Origin: Pasteurellaceae bacterium
Lineage (GTDB): Bacteria; Pseudomonadota; Gammaproteobacteria; Enterobacterales; Pasteurellaceae
Assembly: GCA_900756155.1 (NCBI GenBank)
Contig: CAAEJV010000036.1
Coordinates: forward strand, 1 to 64,000
Reading direction: 5' to 3'
Length of the DNA: 64,000 nucleotides
The translations under genes and the position numbers were made by a program. The notes under the pieces are model-generated. The model had not been told where the DNA came from, did not search any database, and was given only the letters and a program-made list of their open reading frames with translations. Positions 34,559-42,179 of the stretch are shown in pieces. Within the stretch, counting starts at the first letter, position 1, and the number at the start of each line of letters is the position of its first letter.

Positions 34559-35277
34559 TAGTCTTTTTGCAGATTAAGGCGTTTTTCAACCGCACTTAAC
34601 ATTCCACGCAAAATATTTAATTCATTTTTTTCGAGAGAAGAACGGTTATAAAGCCGTCTTAACTTTTGTATAACACCTTGATTTTGAATAAAACCAAGAG
34701 ACTTATAAACCTGTTCCGTATGAGCAAAAAAATATTCCATTTCTTGTGCTGTTGGATAGATATTTTCTATTGTTGAAAGTGTACTTTCCGTTCTCTCTTT
34801 GACTAAAAATGCCATTCGCATTTCATAACTTACCAACTGCACTGCCATCGCTAAATTTAGTGAGGAATACTCAGGATTCGCAGGAATAGTTAAATGATAA
34901 TGGCATTTAAGTAATTCTTCATTTGTGAGCCCAACACGCTCACGACCGAAAACAATCGCTACTTGGCCTTGATGAGCACAGGCTTTCTCGGCACATTCTC
35001 TAGGTTCAATCAATGTACTCTGTAAATGACGCAATCTCGCACTGGTACCAATTACCAAAGAGCAATCTTCTATTGCTTGCTCAAAAGTATCGACAATTTG
35101 GGCATTTCGAACGAGGTCATCTGCGCCAGCGGCTAATGCAATAGATTGTTCATCCACCGATTTTGGTGATACTAAATAGAGATTGGATAATCCCATCGTT
35201 TTCATCGCACGTGCAGCAGAACCGATGTTCCCACTGTGTGATGTTTCAACCAAAATAATACGAATATTTTGTAACAT
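34558..35277 (-). CDS. trmJ: tRNA (cytidine/uridine-2'-O)-methyltransferase TrmJ
   Basis: TrmJ 2'-O-methylates position 32 of several tRNAs. The 239-residue SPOUT protein has the family motifs HSGNIGSAARAMKTMG, VFGRERVGLTNEEL and PANPEYSSLNLAMAVQLVSYE (knot region). It is upstream of iscR, the usual arrangement. Its stop abuts the iscR promoter region. Confidence 0.95.
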   Translation of the reverse strand: MLQNIRIILVETSHSGNIGSAARAMKTMGLSNLYLVSPKSVDEQSIALAAGADDLVRNAQIVDTFEQAIEDCSLVIGTSARLRHLQSTLIEPRECAEKACAHQGQVAIVFGRERVGLTNEELLKCHYHLTIPANPEYSSLNLAMAVQLVSYEMRMAFLVKERTESTLSTIENIYPTAQEMEYFFAHTEQVYKSLGFIQNQGVIQKLRRLYNRSSLEKNELNILRGMLSAVEKRLNLQKD

Positions 35278-35400
35278 TTTTATGCCCGACTTAAAGTTGT
35301 GGATATTCTACCATAATAACCGCCAAATATAGTCAAGAATTTTGAAAATATTTTAATTTTTTGTAAATTTTTTAACAAACAGGAGAAATAAGATGTTGAC

Positions 35401-35476
35401 TGGTGGGCTGTGAGAGGCTCGAACTCTCGACCGACGGATTAAGAGTCCGCTGCTCTACCAACTGAGCTAACAACCC
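35401..35476 (-). tRNA. tRNA-Lys (anticodon CTT)
   Basis: A 76-base cloverleaf with encoded CCA. The acceptor GGGTTGT pairs with ACAGCCC, and the anticodon loop CTCTTAA gives CTT. The D-arm and T-arm (GTTCGAG) are normal. It differs from its two neighbours in the acceptor, anticodon and T-stem. It is the promoter-distal gene of a three-tRNA array. Confidence 0.93.
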
Positions 35477-35505
35477 AACCGGTTAAAAATGATTTGATAA
35501 ATGGA

Positions 35506-35581
35506 TGGTGGGTCGTGAAGGATTCGAACCTTCGACCAACGGATTAAAAGTCCGCTGCTCTACCGACTGAGCTAACGACCC
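35506..35581 (-). tRNA. tRNA-Lys (anticodon TTT)
   Basis: A 76-base cloverleaf with encoded CCA. The acceptor GGGTCGT pairs with ACGACCC, and the anticodon loop CTTTTAA gives TTT. The sequence is identical by eye to the next copy at 35607-35682. Confidence 0.96.
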
Positions 35582-35606
35582 ATCTGGGAATTCTTCGAAA
35601 TAAAAG

Positions 35607-35682
35607 TGGTGGGTCGTGAAGGATTCGAACCTTCGACCAACGGATTAAAAGTCCGCTGCTCTACCGACTGAGCTAACGACCC
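35607..35682 (-). tRNA. tRNA-Lys (anticodon TTT), first of the array
   Basis: A 76-base cloverleaf with encoded CCA and anticodon TTT. It is a duplicate of the gene at 35506-35581, separated by a 25-base spacer. It is nearest the array promoter. Confidence 0.96.
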
Positions 35683-35705
35683 ACATCATTTCGTAACAGG
35701 TGCGT

Positions 35706-35733
35706 ATAATACCGATTTTATTTTCTGACGCAA
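35706..35733 (-). promoter_or_regulatory. Promoter of the tRNA-Lys array
   Basis: On the minus strand TTGCGT (35728-35733) and TATTAT (35706-35711) lie 16 bases apart. A GC-rich stretch (ACGCACC) follows the -10 box, as in stringently controlled stable-RNA promoters. Confidence 0.7.
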
Positions 35734-35802
35734 GAAAAATCTGAAGAAATTGTGCTAATTGCGTGAATACTCGTCAATTTTTAATAAAATTTTAGATAAA
35801 GA

Positions 35803-35831
35803 AAAACGGAGAGCATATTGCTCTCCGTTTT
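35803..35831 (-). terminator. Terminator of the tol-pal operon
   Basis: The stem AAAACGGAGAG / CTCTCCGTTTT (35803-35813 and 35821-35831) lies 25 bases after the pal stop. Confidence 0.9.
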
Positions 35832-35855
35832 ATAAGAATCAAGCTTCTCTAAAAA

Positions 35856-36326
35856 TTAGTATGCTAACACTGCACGACGGTTTTTAGAGTATGCTGCTTC
35901 ATCGTGACCTAACACTGCAGGTTTTTCTTCACCGTAAGAAACAGTTGATACTTTACCAGCGTCAACACCTTTACCAGCTAAGAAACCTTTAACTGCGTCA
36001 GCACGACGTTGACCTAAAGCGATGTTGTACTCTGGAGTACCACGTTCGTCAGTGTTACCTTCAACAACAACTTTAGAAGCTGGCGTTGCATTTAAGTATG
36101 CAGCGTGAGCATCTAAGATTTGAACGTATTCACCTTCGATGTTGAATTTGTCGAAACCGAAGTAAACGGTGTTGTAACGTTGTTGAAGATCTTCAACAGA
36201 GTAACCACCGAAAGTTTGGCCGTTGTTGTTAGCACCGTTGCCTGCTGCATCGTTGTTTGATGAGCTACATGCTGCTAATGCAGCTACTGAACCAGCAACT
36301 AATAATGATTTAACAAATTTGTTCAT
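35856..36326 (-). CDS. pal: Peptidoglycan-associated lipoprotein Pal (P6)
   Basis: Pal anchors the outer membrane to peptidoglycan and works with TolB. In Haemophilus it is the P6 surface antigen. The 156-residue precursor has a lipobox ending LAAC, with the lipidated Cys20, then a Ser/Asn-rich linker and an OmpA-like domain (VVEGNTDERGTPEYNIALGQRRADAV). The ATG at 36324-36326 follows GAGGAG. It is the last gene of the tol operon. Confidence 0.98.
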   Translation of the reverse strand: MNKFVKSLLVAGSVAALAACSSSNNDAAGNGANNNGQTFGGYSVEDLQQRYNTVYFGFDKFNIEGEYVQILDAHAAYLNATPASKVVVEGNTDERGTPEYNIALGQRRADAVKGFLAGKGVDAGKVSTVSYGEEKPAVLGHDEAAYSKNRRAVLAY

Positions 36327-36350
36327 TAGATTTCTCCTCAATGAGTTCTT

Positions 36351-37634
36351 TTATTTAGTCAAATATGGTGACCAAGCAGGAAATTTCACTTGGCCATTAC
36401 TTCCTGGAAGACTCGCCTTAAAGCGACCATCTGCAGAAACTAATTGTAACACCTTTCCTAACCCTTGTGTAGAGCTGTAAATAATCATGATACCGTTAGG
36501 CGAAATGCTTGGGCTTTCACCTAAGAAAGATGTACTTAATACTTCAGAGCTACCAGTTGTGAGATCTTGTTTCACCACGTTGTTATTACCATTAATCATC
36601 ACAAGTGTTTTACCATCACTACTGATTTGCGCACTACCGCGACCGCCTACTGGTGACGCACCACCACCGCTTGCACTCATACGATAAACTTGTGGTGAAC
36701 CGCTTCTATCTGAAGTAAAGAGAATTGAGCTACCATCTGGAGACCATGACGGTTCTGTATTATTACCCGCACCGCTAGTTAATTGAGTAGGTTTTCCGCC
36801 ATTTGAGCTCATTACATAGATGTTTAATAAACCATCTTGTGAAGAAGCAAAGGCAAGTTTAGAACCGTCTGGAGAGAACGCTGGTGCACCGTTATGACCA
36901 GGGAAAGAAGCAACCACTTTACGAGAACCTGAACCTAGGTCTTGTACAACAAGTTGTGATTTCTTGTTCTCAAAAGATACGTAAGCTAAACGTTTACCAT
37001 CTGGAGACCAGGCTGGAGACATAATTGGTTGTGAGCTACGATTTACAATGAATTGATTGTACCCATCATAATCTGCTACACGAACTTCATAAGGTTGTGA
37101 TCCACCATTTTTTTGTACCACATAAGCAATACGAGTTCTGAATGCACCACGAATACCAGTTAATTTTTCAAATACTTCATCACTCACAGTGTGCGCACCG
37201 TAACGTAACCATTTATTAGTCACGGTATAGCTATTTTGTGCAAGCACTGCACCTGGCGTACCTGATGCGCCCACAGTATCAACTAACTGATAAGAAATGT
37301 TATAACCACTACCAGTTGAAGTCACTTGACCTACAACAACAGCATCAATACCTAAAGCAGTCCAAGCCTCTGGTTTCACTTCTGCTGCGGTTGTTGGTTG
37401 TTGTGGCATTTGGCTTACTGGAATTGGATTAAATTTACCACTATTACGTAAGTCATCCGCAACAATTTGACCAATATTTTCAGGTGCAGAACCTGCGAAA
37501 GGAACAACTGCGATAGGACGAGCCCCATCAACCCCTTCATCAATCACAATTCTAACTTCATCTTCTGCCATTGCTGTGCTTGCAAATGCAAACATCACCA
37601 CAAATAGCCCCATAACACGTTTGATCAATTTCAT
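36351..37634 (-). CDS. tolB: TolB, periplasmic beta-propeller of the Tol-Pal system
   Basis: TolB binds Pal and links it to TolA-driven remodelling of the outer membrane during division. The 427-residue precursor has a signal peptide (about residues 1-23, ending TAMAED), an N-terminal domain, and a six-blade propeller with repeated SPDG blocks (SPAWSPDGKRLAYVS, PAFSPDGSKLAFAS, PSWSPDGSSILFTS). AAGGTGATTAAATG is a good start. It lies between tolA and pal. Confidence 0.97.
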   Translation of the reverse strand: MKLIKRVMGLFVVMFAFASTAMAEDEVRIVIDEGVDGARPIAVVPFAGSAPENIGQIVADDLRNSGKFNPIPVSQMPQQPTTAAEVKPEAWTALGIDAVVVGQVTSTGSGYNISYQLVDTVGASGTPGAVLAQNSYTVTNKWLRYGAHTVSDEVFEKLTGIRGAFRTRIAYVVQKNGGSQPYEVRVADYDGYNQFIVNRSSQPIMSPAWSPDGKRLAYVSFENKKSQLVVQDLGSGSRKVVASFPGHNGAPAFSPDGSKLAFASSQDGLLNIYVMSSNGGKPTQLTSGAGNNTEPSWSPDGSSILFTSDRSGSPQVYRMSASGGGASPVGGRGSAQISSDGKTLVMINGNNNVVKQDLTTGSSEVLSTSFLGESPSISPNGIMIIYSSTQGLGKVLQLVSADGRFKASLPGSNGQVKFPAWSPYLTK

Positions 37635-37675
37635 TTAATCACCTTATTTTAACGTTGTTATTTTCCTAAAACCGA

Positions 37676-38905
37676 TTATCGAGCATTGATATCAAAATCG
37701 ATAGTCGGCGCTTTATATTTCTCATACACTGCATCAGATGGTGCCGCTGGAACTTTTTTCGTTCTTGCTACCGCACTCATTGCCGCAGTACAGATGTCAT
37801 CAGGTCCAGAAACTCGTTGGTAAGCTAAAATAGTACCATCTCGACCGAGTTGAATTTTAATGCGGCAAACTTTACCGGCAAAACTTGGATCTTTTAAGAA
37901 GCGGCGTTGAATTTCACGCTTAATTACACCTGCATATTGGTCACCGACTTTGCCACCGTCTCCAGCTCCAAGTCCAGCACCACTACCTTGTGTACCACCT
38001 TTATTCGCATTGCCACCTTTAGATGCGCTACCACCACCGATGTCACCACCATTCATGAAATCATCTAAAGCTGCTTGATCCGCTTTACGTTTTGCTGCAT
38101 CTGCTTTTGCTTTCGCTTCTGCATCTGCCTTAGCTTTTGCTTCAGCCTTCGCTTTCGCCTCTGCATCTGCTTTCGCTTTTGCATCAGCCTCAGCTTTTGC
38201 TTTAGCCTTAGCATCTGCTTCTGCTTTGGCTTTAGCATCTGCTTCTGCCTTAGCCTTCGCTTTTGCTTCAGCATCGGCTTTCGCTTTTGCCTCAGCCTTG
38301 GCTTTAGCATCTGCTTCAGCTTTTTCTTTCGCTTTTTGAGCTTCGGCTTGTGCTTTAGCTTTTGCCTCTTCCTCAGCCTGTTTAGCGGCTGCCGCTAAAC
38401 GTTTTGCCTCTGCATCAGCTTTTAATTTCGCTGCTTCAGCCGCTTGTTTTGCTTTCGCTTCTTCAGCTTGTTTCTGCTTTTCTAACGCCTCTTGACGAGC
38501 AAGTTCTTGTTGCTGTTTTTGCTTTTCAATTTCTTGCTGCTTTTGTTTTTCAAGTTCTTTTTGACGTTGAATTTCCTGCTGACGCTTAATCTCTTCTTGT
38601 TTCGCAATTTCTTGCTGATTTGGTTCAGGTTCAGGCTCTGGTTTTTTCTCTTCGACTACAGGTTCTGGTTTTTTCTGTTTATCAGTTTGACCTTTTTTCT
38701 GTTGTTGAATACGTCCCCATTCCTGCGCAGCGCTGCCAGTATCAACCATCACAGCTCCCATGGCATCACCTTCACCTTCTCCACCACCCATTATTTCAAC
38801 GGTTTGATAAAGAGAGCTCCAAATCAACAAAGCAAACAATGCAAGGTGCATCGCAATAGAGATGACAAACTCATTTGCACGTTTTTTTCGTCGATTATTC
38901 TGCAC
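37676..38905 (-). CDS. tolA: TolA, membrane-spanning coupler of the Tol-Pal system
   Basis: TolA carries force from TolQR in the inner membrane to TolB-Pal at the outer membrane. The 409-residue protein starts at a GTG (38903-38905) behind AGGT. It has one N-terminal membrane helix with the family SHLS-like block (VISIAMHLALFALLIW), a very long Ala/Lys/Glu/Gln helix (about residues 80-275), a Gly-rich hinge (GGSASKGGNANKGG) and a C-terminal domain with VCRIKIQLGRDG. The helix contains many AKAEA/AKADA repeats coded by near-identical DNA (about 38080-38400). Confidence 0.96.
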   Translation of the reverse strand: MQNNRRKKRANEFVISIAMHLALFALLIWSSLYQTVEIMGGGEGEGDAMGAVMVDTGSAAQEWGRIQQQKKGQTDKQKKPEPVVEEKKPEPEPEPNQQEIAKQEEIKRQQEIQRQKELEKQKQQEIEKQKQQQELARQEALEKQKQAEEAKAKQAAEAAKLKADAEAKRLAAAAKQAEEEAKAKAQAEAQKAKEKAEADAKAKAEAKAKADAEAKAKAKAEADAKAKAEADAKAKAKAEADAKAKADAEAKAKAEAKAKADAEAKAKADAAKRKADQAALDDFMNGGDIGGGSASKGGNANKGGTQGSGAGLGAGDGGKVGDQYAGVIKREIQRRFLKDPSFAGKVCRIKIQLGRDGTILAYQRVSGPDDICTAAMSAVARTKKVPAAPSDAVYEKYKAPTIDFDINAR

Positions 38906-38923
38906 GGTTTTACCTACTTATTC

Positions 38924-39343
38924 TTAAATCGGGTTGGTCATTAAACCCACAGACTTAATGCCGGCAAGATGTAGTAAATTCAGTGCTTTAATCACTTCTT
39001 CATAAGGTACATCTTTTGCTCCGCCCACTAAGAACATTGTGTTATTGTCTTTATCAAATTCTTGTTTTGATAATTGGGTTACCATTTCTTCGTTAAGGCC
39101 TTCTTGGCGTTGACCACCAATAGAAATAGAATACTGCCCTACACCCGCTACTTCTAAGATAACCGGTGTTTTATCTTCATTTGATACATTTTGACTTTGC
39201 ACCGAATCAGGGAGTTCCACTTGAACGCTCTGACTGATAATCGGCGCGGTTGCCATAAAAATTAACACCAAAACTAAAAGAACATCGAGAAATGGCACGA
39301 TGTTAATTTCAGATTTAATGTCTTTACGCTGACGACGAGCCAT
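38924..39343 (-). CDS. tolR: TolR, proton-channel subunit of the Tol-Pal system
   Basis: TolR forms with TolQ the proton-driven motor of the system. The 139-residue protein has one membrane helix carrying the essential aspartate (NIVPFLDVLLVLVLIFMA) and a small periplasmic domain. I chose ATG 39341-39343 behind GAGGAAATT, giving the usual start MARRQRKDIKSEI; a longer frame to 39373 is unlikely. Confidence 0.96.
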   Translation of the reverse strand: MARRQRKDIKSEINIVPFLDVLLVLVLIFMATAPIISQSVQVELPDSVQSQNVSNEDKTPVILEVAGVGQYSISIGGQRQEGLNEEMVTQLSKQEFDKDNNTMFLVGGAKDVPYEEVIKALNLLHLAGIKSVGLMTNPI

Positions 39344-39418
39344 AATTTCCTCTAAAACTTCGCTAAAATCCACCGCACTTTTTTAATTTATCAAGTTCGG
39401 TCAATTTTTCATTTATTT

Positions 39419-40105
39419 TTAATGGGGCGCTTTACCAAAAGCTTGACGATGTAAAATTGTGGTGAATTCATCAATGAAGTTACCATAATTTTGTTCAATC
39501 GCATTAACACGTAAGCTTAAACGGTTATACGCCATTACAGCTGGAATCGCCGCAAACAAACCGATTGCTGTTGCGATCAAGGCTTCTGCGATACCTGGAG
39601 CAACCATTTGTAATGTTGCTTGTTTCGCACCACTTAATGCCATAAATGCGTGCATGATCCCCCAAACGGTACCAAATAAACCAATATATGGACTGACAGA
39701 AGCCACTGTTGCTAAGAAGGGTACACGACTTTCAAGCGCTTCTACTTCACGATTCATCGCAAGGTTCATCGCACGAGTGGTACCTTTAATGATTGCTTCT
39801 GGGGCATCTGCGTTCACTTGTTTTAAGCGAGAGAATTCTTTAAAACCAACAAAGAAAATTTGTTCGCTACCAGTTAATACTTCACGACGATTAGATAAAC
39901 CATCATAAAGTTTATTTAAATCTTCACCAGACCAGAAACGATCTTCAAAAGTATTCGCTTCTTTTAACGCACTCGTCAAAATACGGCTACGTTGAATGAT
40001 GATTGCCCAAGAAATAATTGAGAACGAAATCAAGATCACAATTACAAGTTGAACAACGATACTCGCTTTTAGAAAAAGATCTAAAAAGTTCAATTCTGCA
40101 GTCAT
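39419..40105 (-). CDS. tolQ: TolQ, proton-channel subunit of the Tol-Pal system
   Basis: TolQ is the ExbB-like partner of TolR. The 228-residue protein has three membrane helices: an N-terminal one (VVQLVIVILISFSIISWAII) and two near the middle and end (TVASVSPYIGLFGTVWGIMHAF and the helix around IAEALIATAIGLFAAIPAV) that line the proton path. It follows ybgC by 20 bases. The gap to tolR holds an uptake signal near 39372. Confidence 0.96.
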   Translation of the reverse strand: MTAELNFLDLFLKASIVVQLVIVILISFSIISWAIIIQRSRILTSALKEANTFEDRFWSGEDLNKLYDGLSNRREVLTGSEQIFFVGFKEFSRLKQVNADAPEAIIKGTTRAMNLAMNREVEALESRVPFLATVASVSPYIGLFGTVWGIMHAFMALSGAKQATLQMVAPGIAEALIATAIGLFAAIPAVMAYNRLSLRVNAIEQNYGNFIDEFTTILHRQAFGKAPH

Positions 40106-40125
40106 TGCATACTCCGAAAAGTTAT

Positions 40126-40554
40126 TTACTTTAAAAATGCCGCTTTTAATTCTTCAGGAATTGCGACAGGTTTCATTTTGCCTAGATCAACACAGGCTAC
40201 CTTAACAGTAGCCTTTGATAACACCACTGCCTCACGAACTAACCGCTGTTCAAAGAGAATTGTTGCTCCTTTCACTGCCGTTATTTCCGTTTCGACAATA
40301 AGATAATCATCCAATTTTGCCGGAATACAATAGTCAATAGACATGGTTTTGACCACAAAAGCTAATTGTTGTTCCTGCAATAATGATTGTTGGGAAAAAT
40401 TAAGCGTTCTTAAATATTCAGTTCGCGCACGCTCAAAGAAATGTAAGTAACGTGCGTGATACACTACTCCGCCAGCATCCGTGTCCTCATAATAAACACG
40501 AACCGGAAAGGTAAAACATTGGTTATTCAAAATAATGCTCAAATTATCAGCCAT
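40126..40554 (-). CDS. ybgC: Acyl-CoA thioesterase YbgC
   Basis: YbgC is a hot-dog-fold thioesterase acting on short- or long-chain acyl-CoAs and associated with the Tol operon. The 142-residue protein has the catalytic motif YYEDTDAGGVVYHARYLHFFERARTE (active Asp in DTDAGG). It is the first gene of ybgC-tolQRAB-pal. The 71-base gap upstream should hold the promoter, but I see no clear one. Confidence 0.95.
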   Translation of the reverse strand: MADNLSIILNNQCFTFPVRVYYEDTDAGGVVYHARYLHFFERARTEYLRTLNFSQQSLLQEQQLAFVVKTMSIDYCIPAKLDDYLIVETEITAVKGATILFEQRLVREAVVLSKATVKVACVDLGKMKPVAIPEELKAAFLK

Positions 40555-40625
40555 AACAAGCCGCTTATTTTAGAACCTGTTCATTAGATGTGCAAGCTCC
40601 AAATAATAATATTTGTCTATCGTTC

Positions 40626-40916
40626 TTATAAAAACCAATGCTGAACAATGGCAATTATTGTGGTGAAATAACCAATAAATGGCAAGAAAACGAGCTGCCA
40701 TATTGCTCGGCGAATATCGAATCCGATACCGTGGATCCACAAATTAATCAATCCCCAAAAAATCGCAAGAATCCAAGCTGGATGTGCAGTACGAAGTGCG
40801 GTCGAAAATTGATTTAAATTAAAAAAGAAAGCCGCGGTTAAAAATAACGCTAAAATAAACGAAAGGGTTCGCAAGGAACCCTTATTACTTAATTGATAGA
40901 GTGAATTAATCATCAT
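40626..40916 (-). CDS. ybgE: YbgE, cytochrome bd operon membrane protein
   Basis: YbgE is a small membrane protein of unknown role found with cytochrome bd genes. The 96-residue protein has about three membrane helices. The family stretch PAWILAIFWGLINLWIHGIGFDIRRAIWQ is visible in part (HGIGFDIRRAIWQ). Its first ATG overlaps the cydX stop (TAATG), so it is coupled to the oxidase operon. An uptake signal lies in the gene near 40796. Confidence 0.92.
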   Translation of the reverse strand: MMINSLYQLSNKGSLRTLSFILALFLTAAFFFNLNQFSTALRTAHPAWILAIFWGLINLWIHGIGFDIRRAIWQLVFLPFIGYFTTIIAIVQHWFL

Positions 40917-41014
40917 TACTCGTCAAATTTGCCTGACTTTTCTTTACCAATGGTCAATTTAGCACTCACCATAACTGCAGCCAACACACCCACTACCCAA
41001 ATTACATATAACAT
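40916..41014 (-). CDS. cydX: CydX, small subunit of cytochrome bd oxidase
   Basis: CydX is a single-helix subunit needed for stable, active cytochrome bd. This 32-residue ORF starts at ATG 41012-41014 with GGAGAAACAAT before it. It begins MLYVIWVVGVLAAVMVSA, one membrane helix, followed by a charged tail (LTIGKEKSGKFDE). It lies 11 bases after cydB and overlaps ybgE, the usual cydABX-ybgE order. It is short enough to be missed by automatic annotation. Confidence 0.92.
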   Translation of the reverse strand: MLYVIWVVGVLAAVMVSAKLTIGKEKSGKFDE

Positions 41015-41025
41015 ATTGTTTCTCC

Positions 41026-42165
41026 TTAGTATAATGAGTTTTTGTTGTCTTCAACAAAGCTTTCATCCAAGCGACCAAACATTTTGTAGTATGACCAAGT
41101 GGTGTAAAGCAATGAGATGGTAACGAATACTAATACCAAGTAGAACATTAAGTTTAATGTTAATTGACTTGATGTTGCATCCCACATTAACAAGCTTTGT
41201 TCTGGATGAGTACTTGAAGGCATTACAAATGGGAACATTGATACTGCCGCAGTGATAATCACACCAGCCATTGTTAATACTGAGAATAAGAACGCGAAAC
41301 CGCAACGATTTGCTTTAGATGCAACCACATTCAATAATGCACCAACTACTACTAATGCTGGGAATGCCCATAAAGCTGGATTTTCATTGAAGTTTTTGAA
41401 CCATGCACCTGCTTCAACTGCCACTTGTTTACCTGAAGCTGGCGCTGATGCTGCAAAGTGATCAATCACGCTAGTCACCACATAACCGTCTTTGAAAGAA
41501 AGCCATACACCTGCAAGTACAAAAGTAATTAATGTCACTAATGCACCAATTTGTGTAATTGCTCTTGCGCGATCACGCAATGCTGCAGTGGTTTTCATTT
41601 GTAACCAGTTCGCACCGTGAGTCACTAACATTGCAAGGCTTAACACACCGCAAAGTAATGCGAATGGGTTTAATAATGCAAAGAACGAACCTGTGTAAGT
41701 TGCTTGTGAAAGCTCATTTAATTCAAATGGTACACCTTGTAATAAATTACCAAATGCTACACCGAATACTAATGCAGGTACAAAACCACCCGCAAACAAG
41801 CCCCAATCCCACATAGCACGCCATGTTGGGTTATCAATTTTCGCACGATATTCAAAACCAATTGGACGGAAGAATAACGCAGCTAACACGAGGAATAAGG
41901 CAATATAGAAGCCTGAAAACGCTACAGAATAAACAATCGGCCATGCCGCGAAGATTGCACCACCAGCACTTAATAACCAAACTTGGTTACCATCCCAGTG
42001 TGGAGCAATAGAGTTAATCATAATACGTCTTTCTACTTCTTTCTTACCTGCTACGGGTAAAAGTGCGGTCACGCCCATATCGAATCCATCTGTTACAGAG
42101 AAACCGATAAGCAATACAACAACTAGCACCCACCAAATAATACGTAGAATTTCATAATCAAGCAT
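41026..42165 (-). CDS. cydB: Cytochrome bd ubiquinol oxidase subunit II
   Basis: CydB is the second large subunit of the high-affinity quinol oxidase. The 379-residue protein has about eight membrane helices, with the conserved N-terminal block GFSVTDGFDMGVTALLP and the segment APHWDGNQVWLLSAGGAIFAAWP. It starts 14 bases after cydA. An uptake signal lies in the gene near 42063. Confidence 0.97.
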   Translation of the reverse strand: MLDYEILRIIWWVLVVVLLIGFSVTDGFDMGVTALLPVAGKKEVERRIMINSIAPHWDGNQVWLLSAGGAIFAAWPIVYSVAFSGFYIALFLVLAALFFRPIGFEYRAKIDNPTWRAMWDWGLFAGGFVPALVFGVAFGNLLQGVPFELNELSQATYTGSFFALLNPFALLCGVLSLAMLVTHGANWLQMKTTAALRDRARAITQIGALVTLITFVLAGVWLSFKDGYVVTSVIDHFAASAPASGKQVAVEAGAWFKNFNENPALWAFPALVVVGALLNVVASKANRCGFAFLFSVLTMAGVIITAAVSMFPFVMPSSTHPEQSLLMWDATSSQLTLNLMFYLVLVFVTISLLYTTWSYYKMFGRLDESFVEDNKNSLY

Positions 42166-42179
42166 AATCCATCTCCTGC

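Noticed and set aside
35401..35682. Possible integration site (att) at the tRNA array
   Set aside because: There is no integrase, no foreign genes, and the neighbouring genes are core genes. The duplicated tRNA sequence is explained by gene duplication.
38075..38398. Antisense frame rich in Cys/Phe/Ser and apparent repeat array
   Set aside because: It is the complement of the Ala/Lys repeats of tolA. The units are codon repeats, not CRISPR repeats with spacers.
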